24,009 bases of DNA from Plantago elongata (GCA_036897095.1 JAYMSP010002483.1:1-24009); one strand, 5' to 3'. Shown: positions 1 to 9,063, counted from the first letter of the stretch. Made by a program: numbers and translations. The notes: generated from the letters alone by a model not told the origin.

Positions 1-203
1 TAGCTCGGGGACTCACCGGAGAATGGGCCCAAGTACTTAACACGGTCTGGACCATACCATGGGCTACTAGAAGAGACGGGCTTAGGCTTTCCAGCAGTCT
101 TCCTGGCATATACTTTTGCAGCCCTCATAACATTGGGTGAGACCTTCTCCGGTGTGCCGGCGAGAAAGGATGGGGAAGATAGACCCATTGTTGATGAGGC
201 CAT
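1..203 (-). CDS. Lhcb1: Lhcb1 LHCII chlorophyll a/b-binding protein, 5' part only (cut by window edge)
   Basis: Only the first 67 codons plus two bases are present; the rest lies to the left of the window. The start codon is the ATG at 203-201, at the same place as in the complete copies. The reading frame is open to the edge and gives a transit peptide beginning [13 protein letters not shown], the mature N-terminus RKTAGKPKP with the threonine that LHCII kinase phosphorylates in this family, the WYGPDR trimerisation motif and part of the lumen/stroma loop. The 203 bp differ from the copy starting at 3088 at about five positions, one of which changes NVMRAAK to KVMRPGK in the transit peptide. 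Nothing in the visible part suggests a pseudogene, but completeness cannot be judged. Confidence 0.93.
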   Translation of the reverse strand, partial: MASSTMGLSSPSFLAGTPEKVSPNVMRAAKVYARKTAGKPKPVSSSSPWYGPDRVKYLGPFSGESPS

Positions 204-287
204 TTTTAAAGATGAGAAGGAAGAACTGCTGTGTATGTTATGCAATTGAAAGTTGTGGGTTGTGTTTTCAATGCTTGTGCATTAAGG

Positions 288-398
288 TATTTATATCAGA
301 CTGTCTGCAAAGGATGCTTATCTTAGATATCAGTATCTATGTTTTCATCGGAAGGTGACATTGTGGGGATTCATTATCATGGCATGTATATGGATTGG
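288..398 (-). promoter_or_regulatory. Lhcb1 promoter core of the partial copy (TATA, GATA/I-box, CCAAT)
   Basis: Read on the minus strand: TATAAATA at 295-288, about 85 bases before the start codon; GATAAG (I-box) at 322-317 with further GATA/GATAT motifs just beyond; and a distal CCAAT at 398-394. The proximal CCAAT present in the other minus-strand copies reads CCGAT here, at about 352-348. CCAAT-GATA-TATA is the known layout of light-responsive Lhcb promoters. Confidence 0.72.
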
Positions 399-1204
399 CC
401 AGGGCCACCATAAGTCACAACAAATCAGAGTTGGATTTTTGTAAATGCAGAACTGTATGACAAGATAAGCCCATTTTTTTGAAGCCAATAAGAGTTTGCC
501 AAGTGTGTGATTTAATAATATATTGGTGTTCATTTATGTTGGCATGTAATTTGATGGCTGAAATATTCATCTAGGACTCAAAGATAGATATGAGACAAAG
601 CAACTGATATCTAAATACCAAAAGAAGAAAAGGTAATGCCCTGGTTGTCCGGAGTAACTTCATACATTATGTGCAAGTAAAAACTTAAAATAAATAAATG
701 ATCAAGTATGAAAATCTGAAGAATGATAAGGCGTAGTTTTAGCGACAAAATGTGTCTTTTAATTAATATACTTCATTAATATTTGTTATTTGGGAATTGG
801 GAGGCAGATTCCATTTTCGGTAATATGGATTTCTACGGAACACTTAAAAGTAATTTATGATCAAGGAAATGTTATCAGGCTGTGATATGTGTATATAGTT
901 ATTTAAGTTGCTGGTGGATGAAATAGAGCCATAGGGCCAATGTCATGAATCTTGAGACTGAGCCAAATCCAAGTAATCTCCTTGTATATGTACAGTAGGT
1001 GCAGAATATCCCAATTCCAATTGTGCATCCAGATTTTAACACTTGCTGGTGGTAAATAGAAACAACCAGAAAAAGGAGAAACGATCTCAAACGTAAAGAG
1101 ACTGCTGCTTGTCACTTATGTTTAAGGTGATACACTTATCATATACACCTTAAGACACATCATCTTATACCAGAAAAGTGAGATAAAAACTGGTTTTAAC
1201 GTAC
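399..1204. other. Spacer upstream of the partial Lhcb1 copy
   Basis: Bases 399 to about 620 still match the upstream flanks of the copies at 3088, 5745 and 8969, including the shared motif GCCAATAAGAG followed by GCCAAGTGTG near 484-505. From about 620 to 1200 I see AT-rich sequence with no counterpart in the other units. Its short open frames overlap each other and have no recognisable content. Confidence 0.55.
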
Positions 1205-1330
1205 CTCAGCCTGCTCAAGTTGGTCAGGTTTGCAATGCCATATAGCAGCCATGATTAGCTTGACGATTGCATTTGGAATTTCGAGAAAACACACACGTCA
1301 TAATTTTGCACTCGAGCAGCAATAGCAACA
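1205..1330 (-). pseudogene. Decayed exon-like fragment of unknown gene, copy 1
   Basis: On the minus strand this stretch matches the block at 3641-3775. It reads AIAARVQNYD, then a frameshift, then EIPNAIVKLI and MAAIWHCKPDQLEQAE. It ends at a consensus-like donor GAG|GTACGT (1205/1204). The second copy reads AIAARLQNDDMPVLLKIL with no shift, so copy 1 appears to have lost one base near 1285. The acceptor AG seen just before the block in the other copies reads TTG here. I do not recognise the family. This could be a dead exon of a neighbouring gene dragged along by the Lhcb1 duplications, or chance open sequence. Confidence 0.35.
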
Positions 1331-1656
1331 AGTTTAGATTAGATACAGCAATCCATACGCATTTATAGCTTAATTTCTCCATCAAAGCATCGGAATTACA
1401 ATTGAATTCGAACTTGAGATTGCACATTCCAGAATCAAACAGAAGTAACTTCTTGTACCTATCATAACATGTAATCAAGCGATAATAACACTGAAAGCTT
1501 CAATCTGTAGATAGGATGTCACAGTTACAGAAATGGAGAAGATAGATAAGCTTAGGGGTTCCCTATGTAATTGATGAGTAGAACTTAGTCCGAACCAATC
1601 TCCAACGATCTAGACGGATATTACAAACAAACTACGGTATCCTCCGAGGCAAAAAA

Positions 1657-2122
1657 TCATCCAAGGATATTCACTAAAGTTATTTTCCGAGCATATCTAC
1701 TGAGCAGGTAATACACCACTGGACTAATGACCGAACTGAGAACAAAAGTACGAATCCAAGCAGGTGTCATACCTATGTCCTCGGATACTGCCAGGGATAA
1801 AAGATACGCAGTTGGGTCGTAGAAGAACTATGATGACCTGAAAGAAGTGAACTAAAGATCATAGTCTACACCGTCTACACGCACCACCCTCTAGGCCGGA
1901 TGCATGACATTTGTTCTTGAGTATACCAATTGCTATTATTGAACTTGGGCCAAATTTTACCTCATCGGTAATGATTTGGCCAATTAAAAAAGAAAGAACT
2001 TCAGAATTACTAGTATACTTATTACACTTGTTCTCTAGTTTTTCGACATTCTTCTTCATTTCATTCATTTTTAGATATTCGGTTTGCAAACAAGAGTATG
2101 CAGTTATGATCAAACTCTTCAC
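1657..2122 (-). pseudogene. Decayed coding-like segment of unknown gene, copy 1
   Basis: Two minus-strand stretches look partly coding. Bases 2122-1859 read through a short coiled-coil-like run (LKMNEMKKNVEKLENK, from 2071 down) into EVKFGPSSIIAIGIL. Bases 1821-1657 read YDPTAYLLSLAVSEDIG, then a hydrophobic run, then YYLLSRYARK and a stop. The corresponding block of unit 2 (about 4190-4325 and 4500-4780) has related readings, LKLKEMMKKVKILEE and YSPNPYLFSMAVSEDIG, but with stops, a run of A and indels that are not multiples of three. I recognise no family. A dead gene fragment co-duplicated with Lhcb1 is my reading; non-coding spacer is the alternative. Confidence 0.3.
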
Positions 2123-2290
2123 GGAAGCGAAATTGAATCCGATCCATTAATTTGATAAAGTTATTTACAAGCATACACCAAGTCACAAATTATTAGAGTG
2201 GTGTGTTGCCCCATTTTAATCACAACAAAGAGAGCAGAACCTCAGGGGCATCAAGATCACATAACTTATGATTCAGTCCGAACTCATTGC
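2123..2290 (-). other. 3' flank/UTR of the Lhcb1 copy at 2291-3088
   Basis: This is AT-rich sequence just downstream of the stop codon on the minus strand. It is conserved with 4795-4947 and partly with 8025-8165, which fits a shared 3' UTR and polyadenylation region. No exact cleavage site can be assigned. Confidence 0.5.
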
Positions 2291-3088
2291 TTACTTTCCA
2301 GGGGCAAAGTTTGTGGCGAAGGCCCAAGCATTGTTATTTACCGGGTCAGCAAGATGGTCAGCTAGATTCTCTATTGGGCCCTTTCCGGTCACTATGGCCT
2401 GCACAAAGAACCCAAACATGGAGAACATCGCAAGTCTTCCGTTCTTGAGCTCCTTAACCTTAAGCTCGGCGAAGGCCTCTGGATCATCAGCAAGCCCCAA
2501 GGGGTCAAAGCTGCCACCGGGATAGAGAGGGTCAACCACCTCACCGAGTGGCCCACCAGCAATGCGGTAGCCCTCAACAGCTCCCATCAAGACAACTTGG
2601 CATGCCCAGATTGCCAAGATGCTCTGAGCGTGGACCAAGCTCGGGTTTCCCAAGTAATCCAACCCACCGTCGCTGAAAATTTGGGAGCCAGCCTTGAACC
2701 ATACTGCTTCACCAAACTTAACACCATTACGGGCCAAGAGTTCGGGGAAGACGCATCCTAGAGCTCCAAGCATGGCCCATCTAGAGTGGATCACCTCAAG
2801 CTCACGGTTCTTGGCGAAGGTTTCAGGGTCGGCTGATAGTCCAGCGGTGTCCCAACCGTAATCACCTGGGAATTCACCGGTCAAGTAGCTCGGGGACTCA
2901 CCGGAGAATGGGCCCAAGTACTTAACACGGTCTGGACCATACCATGGGCTACTAGAAGAGACAGGCTTAGGCTTTCCAGCAGTCTTCCTGGCATATACTT
3001 TTCCAGGCCTCATAACTTTGGGTGAGACCTTCTCCGGTGTGCCGGCGAGAAAGGATGGGGAAGTTAGACCCATTGTTGATGAGGCCAT
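2291..3088 (-). CDS. Lhcb1: Lhcb1 LHCII chlorophyll a/b-binding protein (complete copy)
   Basis: Intronless 265-residue precursor of the major LHCII subunit of the thylakoid membrane, which binds chlorophylls a and b and xanthophylls and forms trimers feeding the photosystems. The transit peptide is residues 1-33; the mature protein starts RKTAG, with the family's kinase-target Thr at 36. WYGPDR, the trimer motif, is at 49-54. Helix B carries E98, H101 and R103; helix C Q155, E172 and R175; helix A E213, N216 and R218, then Q230; the C-terminal amphipathic helix has H245. Subtracting 33 gives the standard ligand numbers E65, H68, E180, N183, Q197 and H212, so all are intact. RNGVK and [11 protein letters not shown] mark type I (Lhcb1) rather than Lhcb2, and the lack of an intron agrees. 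Its own oddities are D140 in QIFSDGG (E in the other copies) and a C-terminus FAPGK rather than FVPGK. Confidence 0.98.
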   Translation of the reverse strand: MASSTMGLTSPSFLAGTPEKVSPKVMRPGKVYARKTAGKPKPVSSSSPWYGPDRVKYLGPFSGESPSYLTGEFPGDYGWDTAGLSADPETFAKNRELEVIHSRWAMLGALGCVFPELLARNGVKFGEAVWFKAGSQIFSDGGLDYLGNPSLVHAQSILAIWACQVVLMGAVEGYRIAGGPLGEVVDPLYPGGSFDPLGLADDPEAFAELKVKELKNGRLAMFSMFGFFVQAIVTGKGPIENLADHLADPVNNNAWAFATNFAPGK

Positions 3089-3171
3089 TTTTAAAGATGA
3101 GAAGGAAGAACTGCTGTGTATGTTATGTAATTGAAAGTTGTGGGTTGTGTTTCAATGCTTGTGCATTAAGG

Positions 3172-3280
3172 TATTTATACGAACCTGTATACAAAGAATG
3201 CTTATCTTTGATATCATCATCTATATTTTCATTGGATGATGACATTGGGGATTTATTAACGTGACATGTATATGGATTGG
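3172..3280 (-). promoter_or_regulatory. Lhcb1 promoter core of the copy starting at 3088
   Basis: Minus strand: TATAAATA at 3179-3172, 84 bases before the start codon; GATAAG at 3206-3201; GATATC and GATGA-type repeats between; proximal CCAAT at 3235-3231; and a distal CCAAT at 3280-3276. Order and spacing match the other three tandem copies. Confidence 0.75.
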
Positions 3281-3640
3281 CTAGGGCTATCACAGGTCAC
3301 AACAAATGGAGTTAGATTTTTGCAAATGCAGAACTATCTTGAGAAGATATGACCATTTTCTTGAAGCCCGTAAGAGTTTGACATGTGTGCGGTGTGTGAT
3401 TTGATATCTTGAAGTTCATTTATTATGCGTTGGCATGTAATTTGATGGCTGAAAATATTCAGCTAGGATTCTTGGATATCTAAGAAAAGACAACTGATAT
3501 GTAACTGCCCATAGAAGAAAAAAGTACGAGGAGAGAAACGCTATGGTCAAGTGATGAGTAATGGTAGATAGTTCAGTTAGTTCTGTAAGACTGTAATTCT
3601 GTTAAGTATTAGTAAGTTCAAGTTATTTGAATCAAGAAAT
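3281..3640. other. Upstream flank of the Lhcb1 copy at 3088
   Basis: This is AT-rich sequence conserved with 399-620, 5936-6080 and 9157-9465, for example GGCATGTAATTTGATGGCTG at about 3431 and AGTAAGTTCAAGTTA at about 3611. It is probably distal promoter sequence. I see no gene here. Confidence 0.5.
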
Positions 3641-3775
3641 TTGCTTAGGTAGTATCATTTGTAGAAAAATCCCCACAACAGTAGAAACAATGACGATTAG
3701 CTTGACCATTGCATTCAGAATTTTTAATAACACAGGCATGTCATCATTTTGTAGTCGAGCAGCAATAGCTAAAAG
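3641..3775 (-). pseudogene. Exon-like fragment of unknown gene, copy 2
   Basis: Just after a pyrimidine-rich acceptor-like CTTAACTTTTAG (3780-3769), the minus strand reads AIAARLQNDDMPVLLKIL, then NAMVKLIVIVSTVV and a stop about 45 codons on. The first 25 residues align with the frameshifted block at 1205-1330. The acceptor AG is also present in the third copy (about 6192) but lost in the first. After NAMVKLI the two copies diverge: copy 1 runs into MAAIWHCKPDQ, copy 2 into a hydrophobic tail. I recognise no family. Confidence 0.35.
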
Positions 3776-4189
3776 TTAAGATCACATACAGCAATCAATA
3801 CTAGGATTTACAGCTTCATTTCACCATCAGAGCATCAAAATTGACATTTGCATTCGATCTTGAGATCGCACATTGTTTAATTTAACAAAAGTAACTTCTA
3901 GTACTTATCATAAAATGTAATCAAGTGATGATTCAATTTGCAGAAATCATTGAGACGAAGAGCATTGGAACAGTGGAGAAGATAGAAAATAAGCTTAGGG
4001 GTTCGCTATGTAGTTGATGAGTAGAACTTAGTCCTGCCCTCAGACCAACAATCAAAGATGGATTTTACAAACGAACTATGGTAACCTCTGACGATACTTT
4101 ATCCACCAAAGAGGAAAATCATCCGAGGAGACCTTCACTCAAAAAGGTCAGCAATTAAATGCAACATGATATTATGTTCCAAGCACATC

Positions 4190-4780
4190 TCCACCCGAGC
4201 ATCCATCCTCTCCGAGCAGGTTATACACCACTGGACTTGCGACAGAACTGAACATAAGTAGGACTCTGAGCCTACCTATGTCCTCAGATACTGCCATGGA
4301 GAAAAGATAAGGATTTGGGCTGTAGGGTCGGAAACCCCGAGCCAGGGATTGCCTATCAGAACTAAATCACTTTACTCCAGAAGCTTATTTAAAGACTACT
4401 CAAAAGATATCCGAGCCATGTTCGTCCCCCCCCCCCCCCCCCCCCCCCACGAGCATGATAGAAAGCCTCACAGACAGGTTGGTTACTTTAAAGAACTATG
4501 ATGACCTGAAAGAGGTGAACTAAGGTGTGTGAGCTATACGCGCTACCCTCTTGGCTGGACGTGTGGTATCCCTTCAATTCTTCATTGAGTATACCAATTT
4601 CTTTTATTGGACTTGGACTCAATTTTACCTCATCAGCAAAGATATGATCATTTAAAAAAAAAAAAACTTAGGAATGACTAGTATACTTATTATGCTTCCT
4701 CTAGTATCTTGACTTTCTTCATCATTTCTTTCAATTTTAGATTTTCAATTTGCAAATAACCAGTTTATATAATTATGCTC
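4190..4780 (-). pseudogene. Decayed coding-like segment of unknown gene, copy 2
   Basis: This matches 1657-2122. On the minus strand, from about 4757 down, it reads LQIENLKLKEMMKKVKILEE and then meets two stops. After a run of 12 A it resumes as DEVKLSPSPIKEIGILNEEL. From about 4325 down it reads YSPNPYLFSMAVSEDIG. The stops and frame-breaking indels indicate that it cannot be translated as one exon today. No family is recognised. Confidence 0.3.
4426..4448. repeat. Poly-C homopolymer (23 nt)
   Basis: There are twenty-three uninterrupted C residues, or G on the minus strand, inside otherwise AT-rich spacer. The run lies within the 165-bp segment that distinguishes unit 2 from unit 1. Its length may be inaccurate, because sequencing often miscounts such runs. 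Confidence 0.9.
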
Positions 4781-4947
4781 AATTTCATTCACAGGTGCAA
4801 AATTGAATCTCATCCATTAATTTGATAAAGTTATTTACAAGAATACACCAAGTCACCAACTATTAGAGTGGTGTGTTGTCCCATTTTGGACTTTTAGTTA
4901 CAGCAAGAGAAGAGAACCTCAGGCATCTCATAGCATGAACTCTTTGC
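4781..4947 (-). other. 3' flank/UTR of the Lhcb1 copy at 4948-5745
   Basis: This is conserved with 2123-2290, including AATTTGATAAAGTTATTTACAAG and TATTAGAGTGGTGTGTTG. It is probably transcribed 3' UTR on the minus strand. Confidence 0.5.
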
Positions 4948-5745
4948 TTACTTTCCGGGGACGAAGTTTGTGGCGAAAGCCCATGCGTTGTTGTTTACGG
5001 GGTCAGCAAGGTGGTCGGCTAGGTTCTCCACTGGTCCCTTTCCGGTGACAATGGCCTGTACAAAGAACCCGAACATGGAGAACATGGCAAGTCTTCCATT
5101 CTTGAGCTCCTTAACCTTAAGCTCGGCAAAGGCCTCAGGATCATCAGCAAGCCCCAATGGGTCAAAGCTACCACCAGGGTAAAGTGGGTCAACCACCTCA
5201 CCAAGTGGCCCACCAGCAATGCGGTAGCCCTCAACAGCTCCCATCAAGACAACTTGGCATGCCCAGATTGCCAAGATGCTCTGAGCATGGACCAAGCTCG
5301 GGTTTCCCAAGTAGTCCAACCCACCCTCACTGAAGATTTGTGATCCAGCCTTGAACCATACAGCCTCGCCAAACTTAACACCATTACGTGCCAAGAGTTC
5401 AGGGAAGATGCATCCGAGAGCTCCAAGCATGGCCCATCTAGAGTGGATCACCTCTAGCTCACGGTTCTTGGCGAAGGTTTCAGGGTCAGCTGACAGTCCA
5501 GCGGTGTCCCAGCCGTAATCACCTGGGAATTCACCGGTCAAGTAGCTTGGAGCCTCACCTGAGAATGGACCCAAGTACTTAACACGGTCTGGACCATACC
5601 ATGGGCTACTAGAAGAGGCCGGCTTAGGCTTTCCAGCAGTCTTCCTCGCATATACTCTTCCAGGCCTCATAACTTTGGGTGAGACCTTCTCCGGTGTGCC
5701 GGCGAGAAAGGATGGAGAAGTTAGACCCATTGTTGATGCGGCCAT
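4948..5745 (-). CDS. Lhcb1: Lhcb1 LHCII chlorophyll a/b-binding protein (complete copy)
   Basis: Intronless, 265 residues, with the same role as the other copies. The frame is open upstream to an ATG at 5808, but that ATG lies only about 17 bases from the TATA box (5832-5825), probably before the transcription start. [11 protein letters not shown] is also the start in every paralogue, so 5745 is chosen. The transit peptide (1-33), RKT (34-36), WYGPDR (49-54) and all chlorophyll ligands (E98, H101, Q155, E172, E213, N216, Q230, H245 in precursor numbering) are present. It differs from the copy at 2291-3088 at a handful of residues, including K30R in the transit peptide, A for V in KPASS, GEAPS for GESPS, GCIF for GCVF and V for I in GPVEN, and it keeps the usual FVPGK end. 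No defect is seen. Confidence 0.98.
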   Translation of the reverse strand: MAASTMGLTSPSFLAGTPEKVSPKVMRPGRVYARKTAGKPKPASSSSPWYGPDRVKYLGPFSGEAPSYLTGEFPGDYGWDTAGLSADPETFAKNRELEVIHSRWAMLGALGCIFPELLARNGVKFGEAVWFKAGSQIFSEGGLDYLGNPSLVHAQSILAIWACQVVLMGAVEGYRIAGGPLGEVVDPLYPGGSFDPLGLADDPEAFAELKVKELKNGRLAMFSMFGFFVQAIVTGKGPVENLADHLADPVNNNAWAFATNFVPGK

Positions 5746-5824
5746 TTTTGTATGATGAGAAGGAAGAAGTGTTGTGTATGTAATTAAAAGTTGTGGGTTG
5801 TGTTTCAATGCTTGTGAATTACGG

Positions 5825-5935
5825 TATTTATATGAATTTGTCTACAAAGGATGCTTATCTAATTGGATATCAGTATCTATATTTTCATTGGATGATGACA
5901 TTGTGGATTTATTAATGTGGCATATTATGGATTGG
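5825..5935 (-). promoter_or_regulatory. Lhcb1 promoter core of the copy starting at 5745
   Basis: Minus strand: TATAAATA at 5832-5825; GATAAG at 5859-5854; an extra CCAAT at 5866-5862; GATATC and GATACT next to it; proximal CCAAT at 5891-5887; distal CCAAT at 5935-5931. The proximal CCAAT to TATA distance is about 55 bases, close to that of the divergent copy. Confidence 0.75.
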
Positions 5936-6480
5936 CCTGGATATTACAGTAGCACAACTCACAAGAAATCATAGTCAGATTCCTTGAAGCCAATAGGATT
6001 TTGCCAAGTGTGCGTGGGGTGATGTGATATCTTGAATCTTGATGTTAATTTATGATACGTTGGCATGTCATTTGATGGGTATTAGTGTATTACTATCATC
6101 TAATCATCTTAGCAAATGGCAAATAACCCCTCAACTGTAAAAACAACGATCCGGAATTTCGAGAAACACACGCATATAGTAATCGAGCCGCAATAGCTAC
6201 AAGTTTAGATCAAATACAGCAATCAACACTACCATTAACAGATAATTTCAACGTCAAAGCATCTAAATGGCAGATGAATTCGTACTTGAGATCACACATT
6301 CCACAATCAAATAAAGGTAACTTATAGTTGTAGCTATTGAGAGGTTTTCGCCGTAGAGAGTTCGATCCAGTTTGCATAAATCATCGAGAGGAAGAGCATT
6401 GGAGAAGATGGAGAATTTTTGTGCTATCGCCGTTGCAACCAGTCAATGGTCAAATCTATGCGGTGATTACTAAACTTTGT
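5936..6480. other. Upstream flank and decayed third copy of the spacer block
   Basis: Bases 5936-6080 match the upstream flanks of the other copies. Bases 6135-6420 match 1250-1540 and 3692-3985, including ATCGAGCCGCAATAGC and an acceptor-like TTGTAG (minus strand, about 6192), but the exon-like reading is lost soon after AIAARL. From about 6420 to 6480 there is unique sequence. Confidence 0.5.
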
Positions 6481-6915
6481 CTCAATTATAAAAACTCATA
6501 ATTACGACATTAATTTCTCCAATTATAAAACTCACAAATACAACACTAATTATTTCAATTATAAAAACTTACAAATACATCACTAATTCCTCCAGTTAAA
6601 AAATTCACAGAATCGACATTAGTTTTTTCAGTTATAAAAACTCACAGACAAATGTAAAAATCCACATGCACGGCATTAATTCACACAATTATAAAGTTAG
6701 TGTTATAAAAACTCACATATACGACACTAATTCCCCTAGTTATAAAACTCACAAATACAACACTAATTCCTTCAGTTATAAAAATTCACAGATACAACAC
6801 TAATTTCCAAGTTATAAAAACTCATACACAAGACATTGATTTCCCTAGTTATAAAAACTTATAGACAGATGCAAAAAACTCACAGGCACAACATTAATCT
6901 CACAGATACAAATTT
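6481..6915. repeat. AT-rich minisatellite, about 11 degenerate units of roughly 35 bp
   Basis: The approximate unit is AGTTATAAAAACTCACAAA followed by TACAACACTAATTCCTTC. Clear units begin near 6484, 6521, 6557 and onward to about 6840. Some are truncated or have a second ATGTAAAAAT half unit. Divergence between units is high, so the array is old. Confidence 0.85.
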
Positions 6916-7107
6916 AAATCTCACATCTCAATATACATAAGAAAATCTTATAATATTGAACACTATTAATACAAACTTAAAAAAGAGGGTTTTCCTATTC
7001 CTAATGAAAAAGCCGGTCACTTATAGTTTTTCAGCTTCTTCGTTGTTTGTAATTTGTATTACAGCTCTGGTATTAACAGTAATTTGAGAAATACCACTGG
7101 TCATGGT

Positions 7108-7641
7108 TGTTAAGTTTTCCGATCAATTATGCCGTAAACAAGTAATGAAATGCAAGCTCAAACAGTCAGTAACAAGACACAAAGTAATTTACGTGGTTCG
7201 ACTGAATAAATCCAAATCTGAATCAACAAAGATTTAAAAGATTTATTATTTTGTCGTCTTCTCAACCACATCTTGTTACATAAATATTGTAATCGAATTT
7301 CTATTTTGAATTCAACCTACTACACTCACAACAACAGCACATAACCGTCTCACAAATAAGAGAACGAAAAATATAAAAACTGAATGAATTTTGGTGATGA
7401 ATAAACCAGCTCATCCTTCTGCTCTGTTTTATACATTGAAGAAGATGAGTAACCGCCAAGTTAACAAAATCCGTCCGATTATAATAGAAACAATCCATCT
7501 AACGGTTTATATAAAAACGTGAAACCATTTAAACCTGATTATTACGTTTTCTCCCATTCCTCGAAGGCAAACTCTTCCTGCAAATTGCAAACTAATCTCC
7601 AAACTTCTGCAAATGTCTGAAACACACCAAAACTTCTAACA
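7108..7641. mobile_element. Probable solo LTR (534 bp) or similar non-coding element
   Basis: The element starts TGTTA and ends TAACA, the perfect terminal inverted repeat expected of an LTR. Flanking pentamers are ATGGT and CTGGT (4 of 5 match). Inside is TTTACGTGGTTCGACTGAA, resembling sequence I associate with plant LTRs. A 10-bp direct repeat, CACTGGTCAT (7095-7104 and 7640-7649), also brackets it, and the two ends share an imperfect inverted repeat (GTTGTTAAGTTTT against GTTAGAAGTTTT), so a Mutator-type MITE with a 9-10 bp duplication is the alternative. No internal genes or second LTR are seen. Confidence 0.55.
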
Positions 7642-8165
7642 CTGGTCATAATATTATTTTGGCAAATTACATTTTTTCCTCAATATTTGTAATAGTACTG
7701 AATTTGTGGTACCCAAATAGATTTTACTGTATCGGCATATTTGGCAGCACTTTCTGGGTAATGTTTTGTTATTCTAACTTGTGGTTTGTATGTTAGAGGA
7801 TGCTTTTGCAGAACTGTGGCCTTATGAATTGCATTATGTATTTATGTTAACTGTTCTTCTGGTACTGTAGATTTATAAAACATTTATCGCAGGTTAAATG
7901 TTTGATTTCAGTATGGTTGATGTTGTTTTATAGAATGCTAAGTTGCTAACTCTAGTTTCTTCATCATTTTTTTCCATTTAGTTTTCCGACTAACAAACAA
8001 ACCAAGTGTGCAAGCTGATGCAAAATTAATTTGATTAAGTCATTTACAAGATACAGCAGCTATCAAACTAGTGTTGTTGCCCACACTTTGATTACAGGAG
8101 AACTGAACATCAGGGCATTAACATTTACATAACCCGTGATTCTGCAGTCTGCACGACCTCATAGC
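7642..8165. other. Spacer and 3' flank downstream of the Lhcb1 copy at 8166-8969
   Basis: Bases 7642-7944 are AT-rich with nothing recognisable. Bases 7945-8165 align with the 3' flanks of the other copies. They include a diverged copy of the coiled-coil-like stretch (minus strand GGAAAAAAATGATGAAGAAA, about 7975-7956), which here is not open in the corresponding frame. Confidence 0.5.
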
Positions 8166-8969
8166 TTACTTTCCAGGGACGAAGTTTGTGGCGAAGGCCC
8201 AAGCGTTGTTGTTTACCGGGTCAGCAAGGTGGTCAGCTAGGTTCTCTATTGGACCTTTACCAGTGACTATGGCCTGCACAAAGAATCCGAACATGGAGAA
8301 CATTGCAAGTCTTCCGTTCTTGAGCTCCTTAACCTTGAGCTCGGCAAAGGCCTCTGGATCATCGGCGAGCCCCAAGGGGTCAAAGCTACCACCGGGGTAT
8401 AGGGGGTCCACCACCTCACCGAGTGGTCCACCAGCAATGCGGTAGCCCTCAACAGCTCCCATCAATATAACTTGGCAAGCCCAGATTGCCAAGATGCTCT
8501 GAGCGTGGACCAAGCTCGGGTTTCCCAAGTAGTCCAACCCACCCTCACTGAAGATCTGTGATCCGGCCTTGAACCATACAGCCTCGCCAAACTTAACACC
8601 ATTACGTGCCAAGAGCTCGGGGAAGACACATCCTAGAGCTCCAAGCATGGCCCATCTAGAGTGGATCACCTCAAGCTCCCGGTTCTTGGCGAAGGTTTCA
8701 GGGTCGGCTGATAGTCCAGCAGTGTCCCAACCGTAATCGCCTGGGAATTCACCGGTCAAGTAGCTCGGAGACTCACCGGAGAATGGGCCTAAGTACTTAA
8801 CACGGTCTGGACCATACCACGGGCTACTGGAAGAGGCAGGCTTAGGCTTAGGCTTTCCAGCAGTCTTCCTCGCATATACTCTTCCAGGCCTCATAACTTT
8901 GGATGAGACCTTCTCCGGTGTGCCGGCAAGAAAGGATGGGGAAGTTAGACCCATTGTTGATGCGGCCAT
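8166..8969 (-). CDS. Lhcb1: Lhcb1 LHCII chlorophyll a/b-binding protein (complete copy with KP insertion)
   Basis: Intronless, 267 residues. The transit peptide is 1-33, followed by RKT (34-36). The mature N-terminus reads KPKPKPASS instead of KPKPASS because six bases (CTTAGG in plus-strand orientation, near 8843-8854) are duplicated. The extra Lys-Pro lies a few residues after the Thr that STN7-type kinase phosphorylates in this family, in the flexible stromal tail. From WYGPDR (51-56) onward all chlorophyll-ligand residues are intact, shifted by two, and the protein ends FVPGK. The transit peptide has [11 protein letters not shown] where its neighbours have [10 protein letters not shown]. 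This is the tandem copy next to the divergent plus-strand gene. Confidence 0.98.
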   Translation of the reverse strand: MAASTMGLTSPSFLAGTPEKVSSKVMRPGRVYARKTAGKPKPKPASSSSPWYGPDRVKYLGPFSGESPSYLTGEFPGDYGWDTAGLSADPETFAKNRELEVIHSRWAMLGALGCVFPELLARNGVKFGEAVWFKAGSQIFSEGGLDYLGNPSLVHAQSILAIWACQVILMGAVEGYRIAGGPLGEVVDPLYPGGSFDPLGLADDPEAFAELKVKELKNGRLAMFSMFGFFVQAIVTGKGPIENLADHLADPVNNNAWAFATNFVPGK

Positions 8970-9063
8970 TTTTGTATGATGAGAAGCAAGAACTGTTGTT
9001 TATCAATGTATGTAATTGAAAGTTGTGGCCTGTGGGTTGTGTTTCAATGCTTGGCAATCAAGG

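Larger units (their letters stand above)
1250..3540 (-). repeat. Tandem duplication unit 1 (spacer, Lhcb1 gene and promoter)
   Basis: This unit matches 3692-6080 and, with more decay and insertions, 6135-9465. Landmarks shared in the same order include the block beginning CTCGAGCAGCAATAGC at about 1311 (3754, 6182), TAAGCTTAGGGGTTC at about 1547 (3991), ACACCACTGGACT at about 1711 (4224), AATTTGATAAAGTTATTTACAAG at about 2149 (4819; diverged at 8029), then the Lhcb1 coding region and its promoter. The repeat boundaries are approximate. Confidence 0.75.
3692..6080 (-). repeat. Tandem duplication unit 2 (spacer, Lhcb1 gene and promoter)
   Basis: This unit has the same landmark order as 1250-3540. 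Relative to unit 1 it has about 165 extra bases between TGTAG (4321-4325) and AAGAACTATGATGACC (4491), a stretch that includes the poly-C run. It is unclear whether unit 1 lost this segment or unit 2 gained it. Confidence 0.75.

Noticed and set aside
1224..1478. 84-residue minus-strand open frame
   Set aside because: It crosses the acceptor-like boundary seen in the other copies and uses a frame not conserved in them, so it is not the coding reading even if the exon relic is real.
3022..3264. Plus-strand open frame over the Lhcb1 5' end (also seen at 137-358)
   Set aside because: It is antisense to the transit peptide and promoter and is repeated only because the Lhcb1 unit is duplicated; no independent evidence of coding.
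5746..5808. In-frame 21-residue N-terminal extension of the Lhcb1 copy at 4948-5745
   Set aside because: The upstream ATG lies about 17 bases from the TATA box, probably before the transcription start, and the other copies start at the MA(A/S)STMGL methionine.
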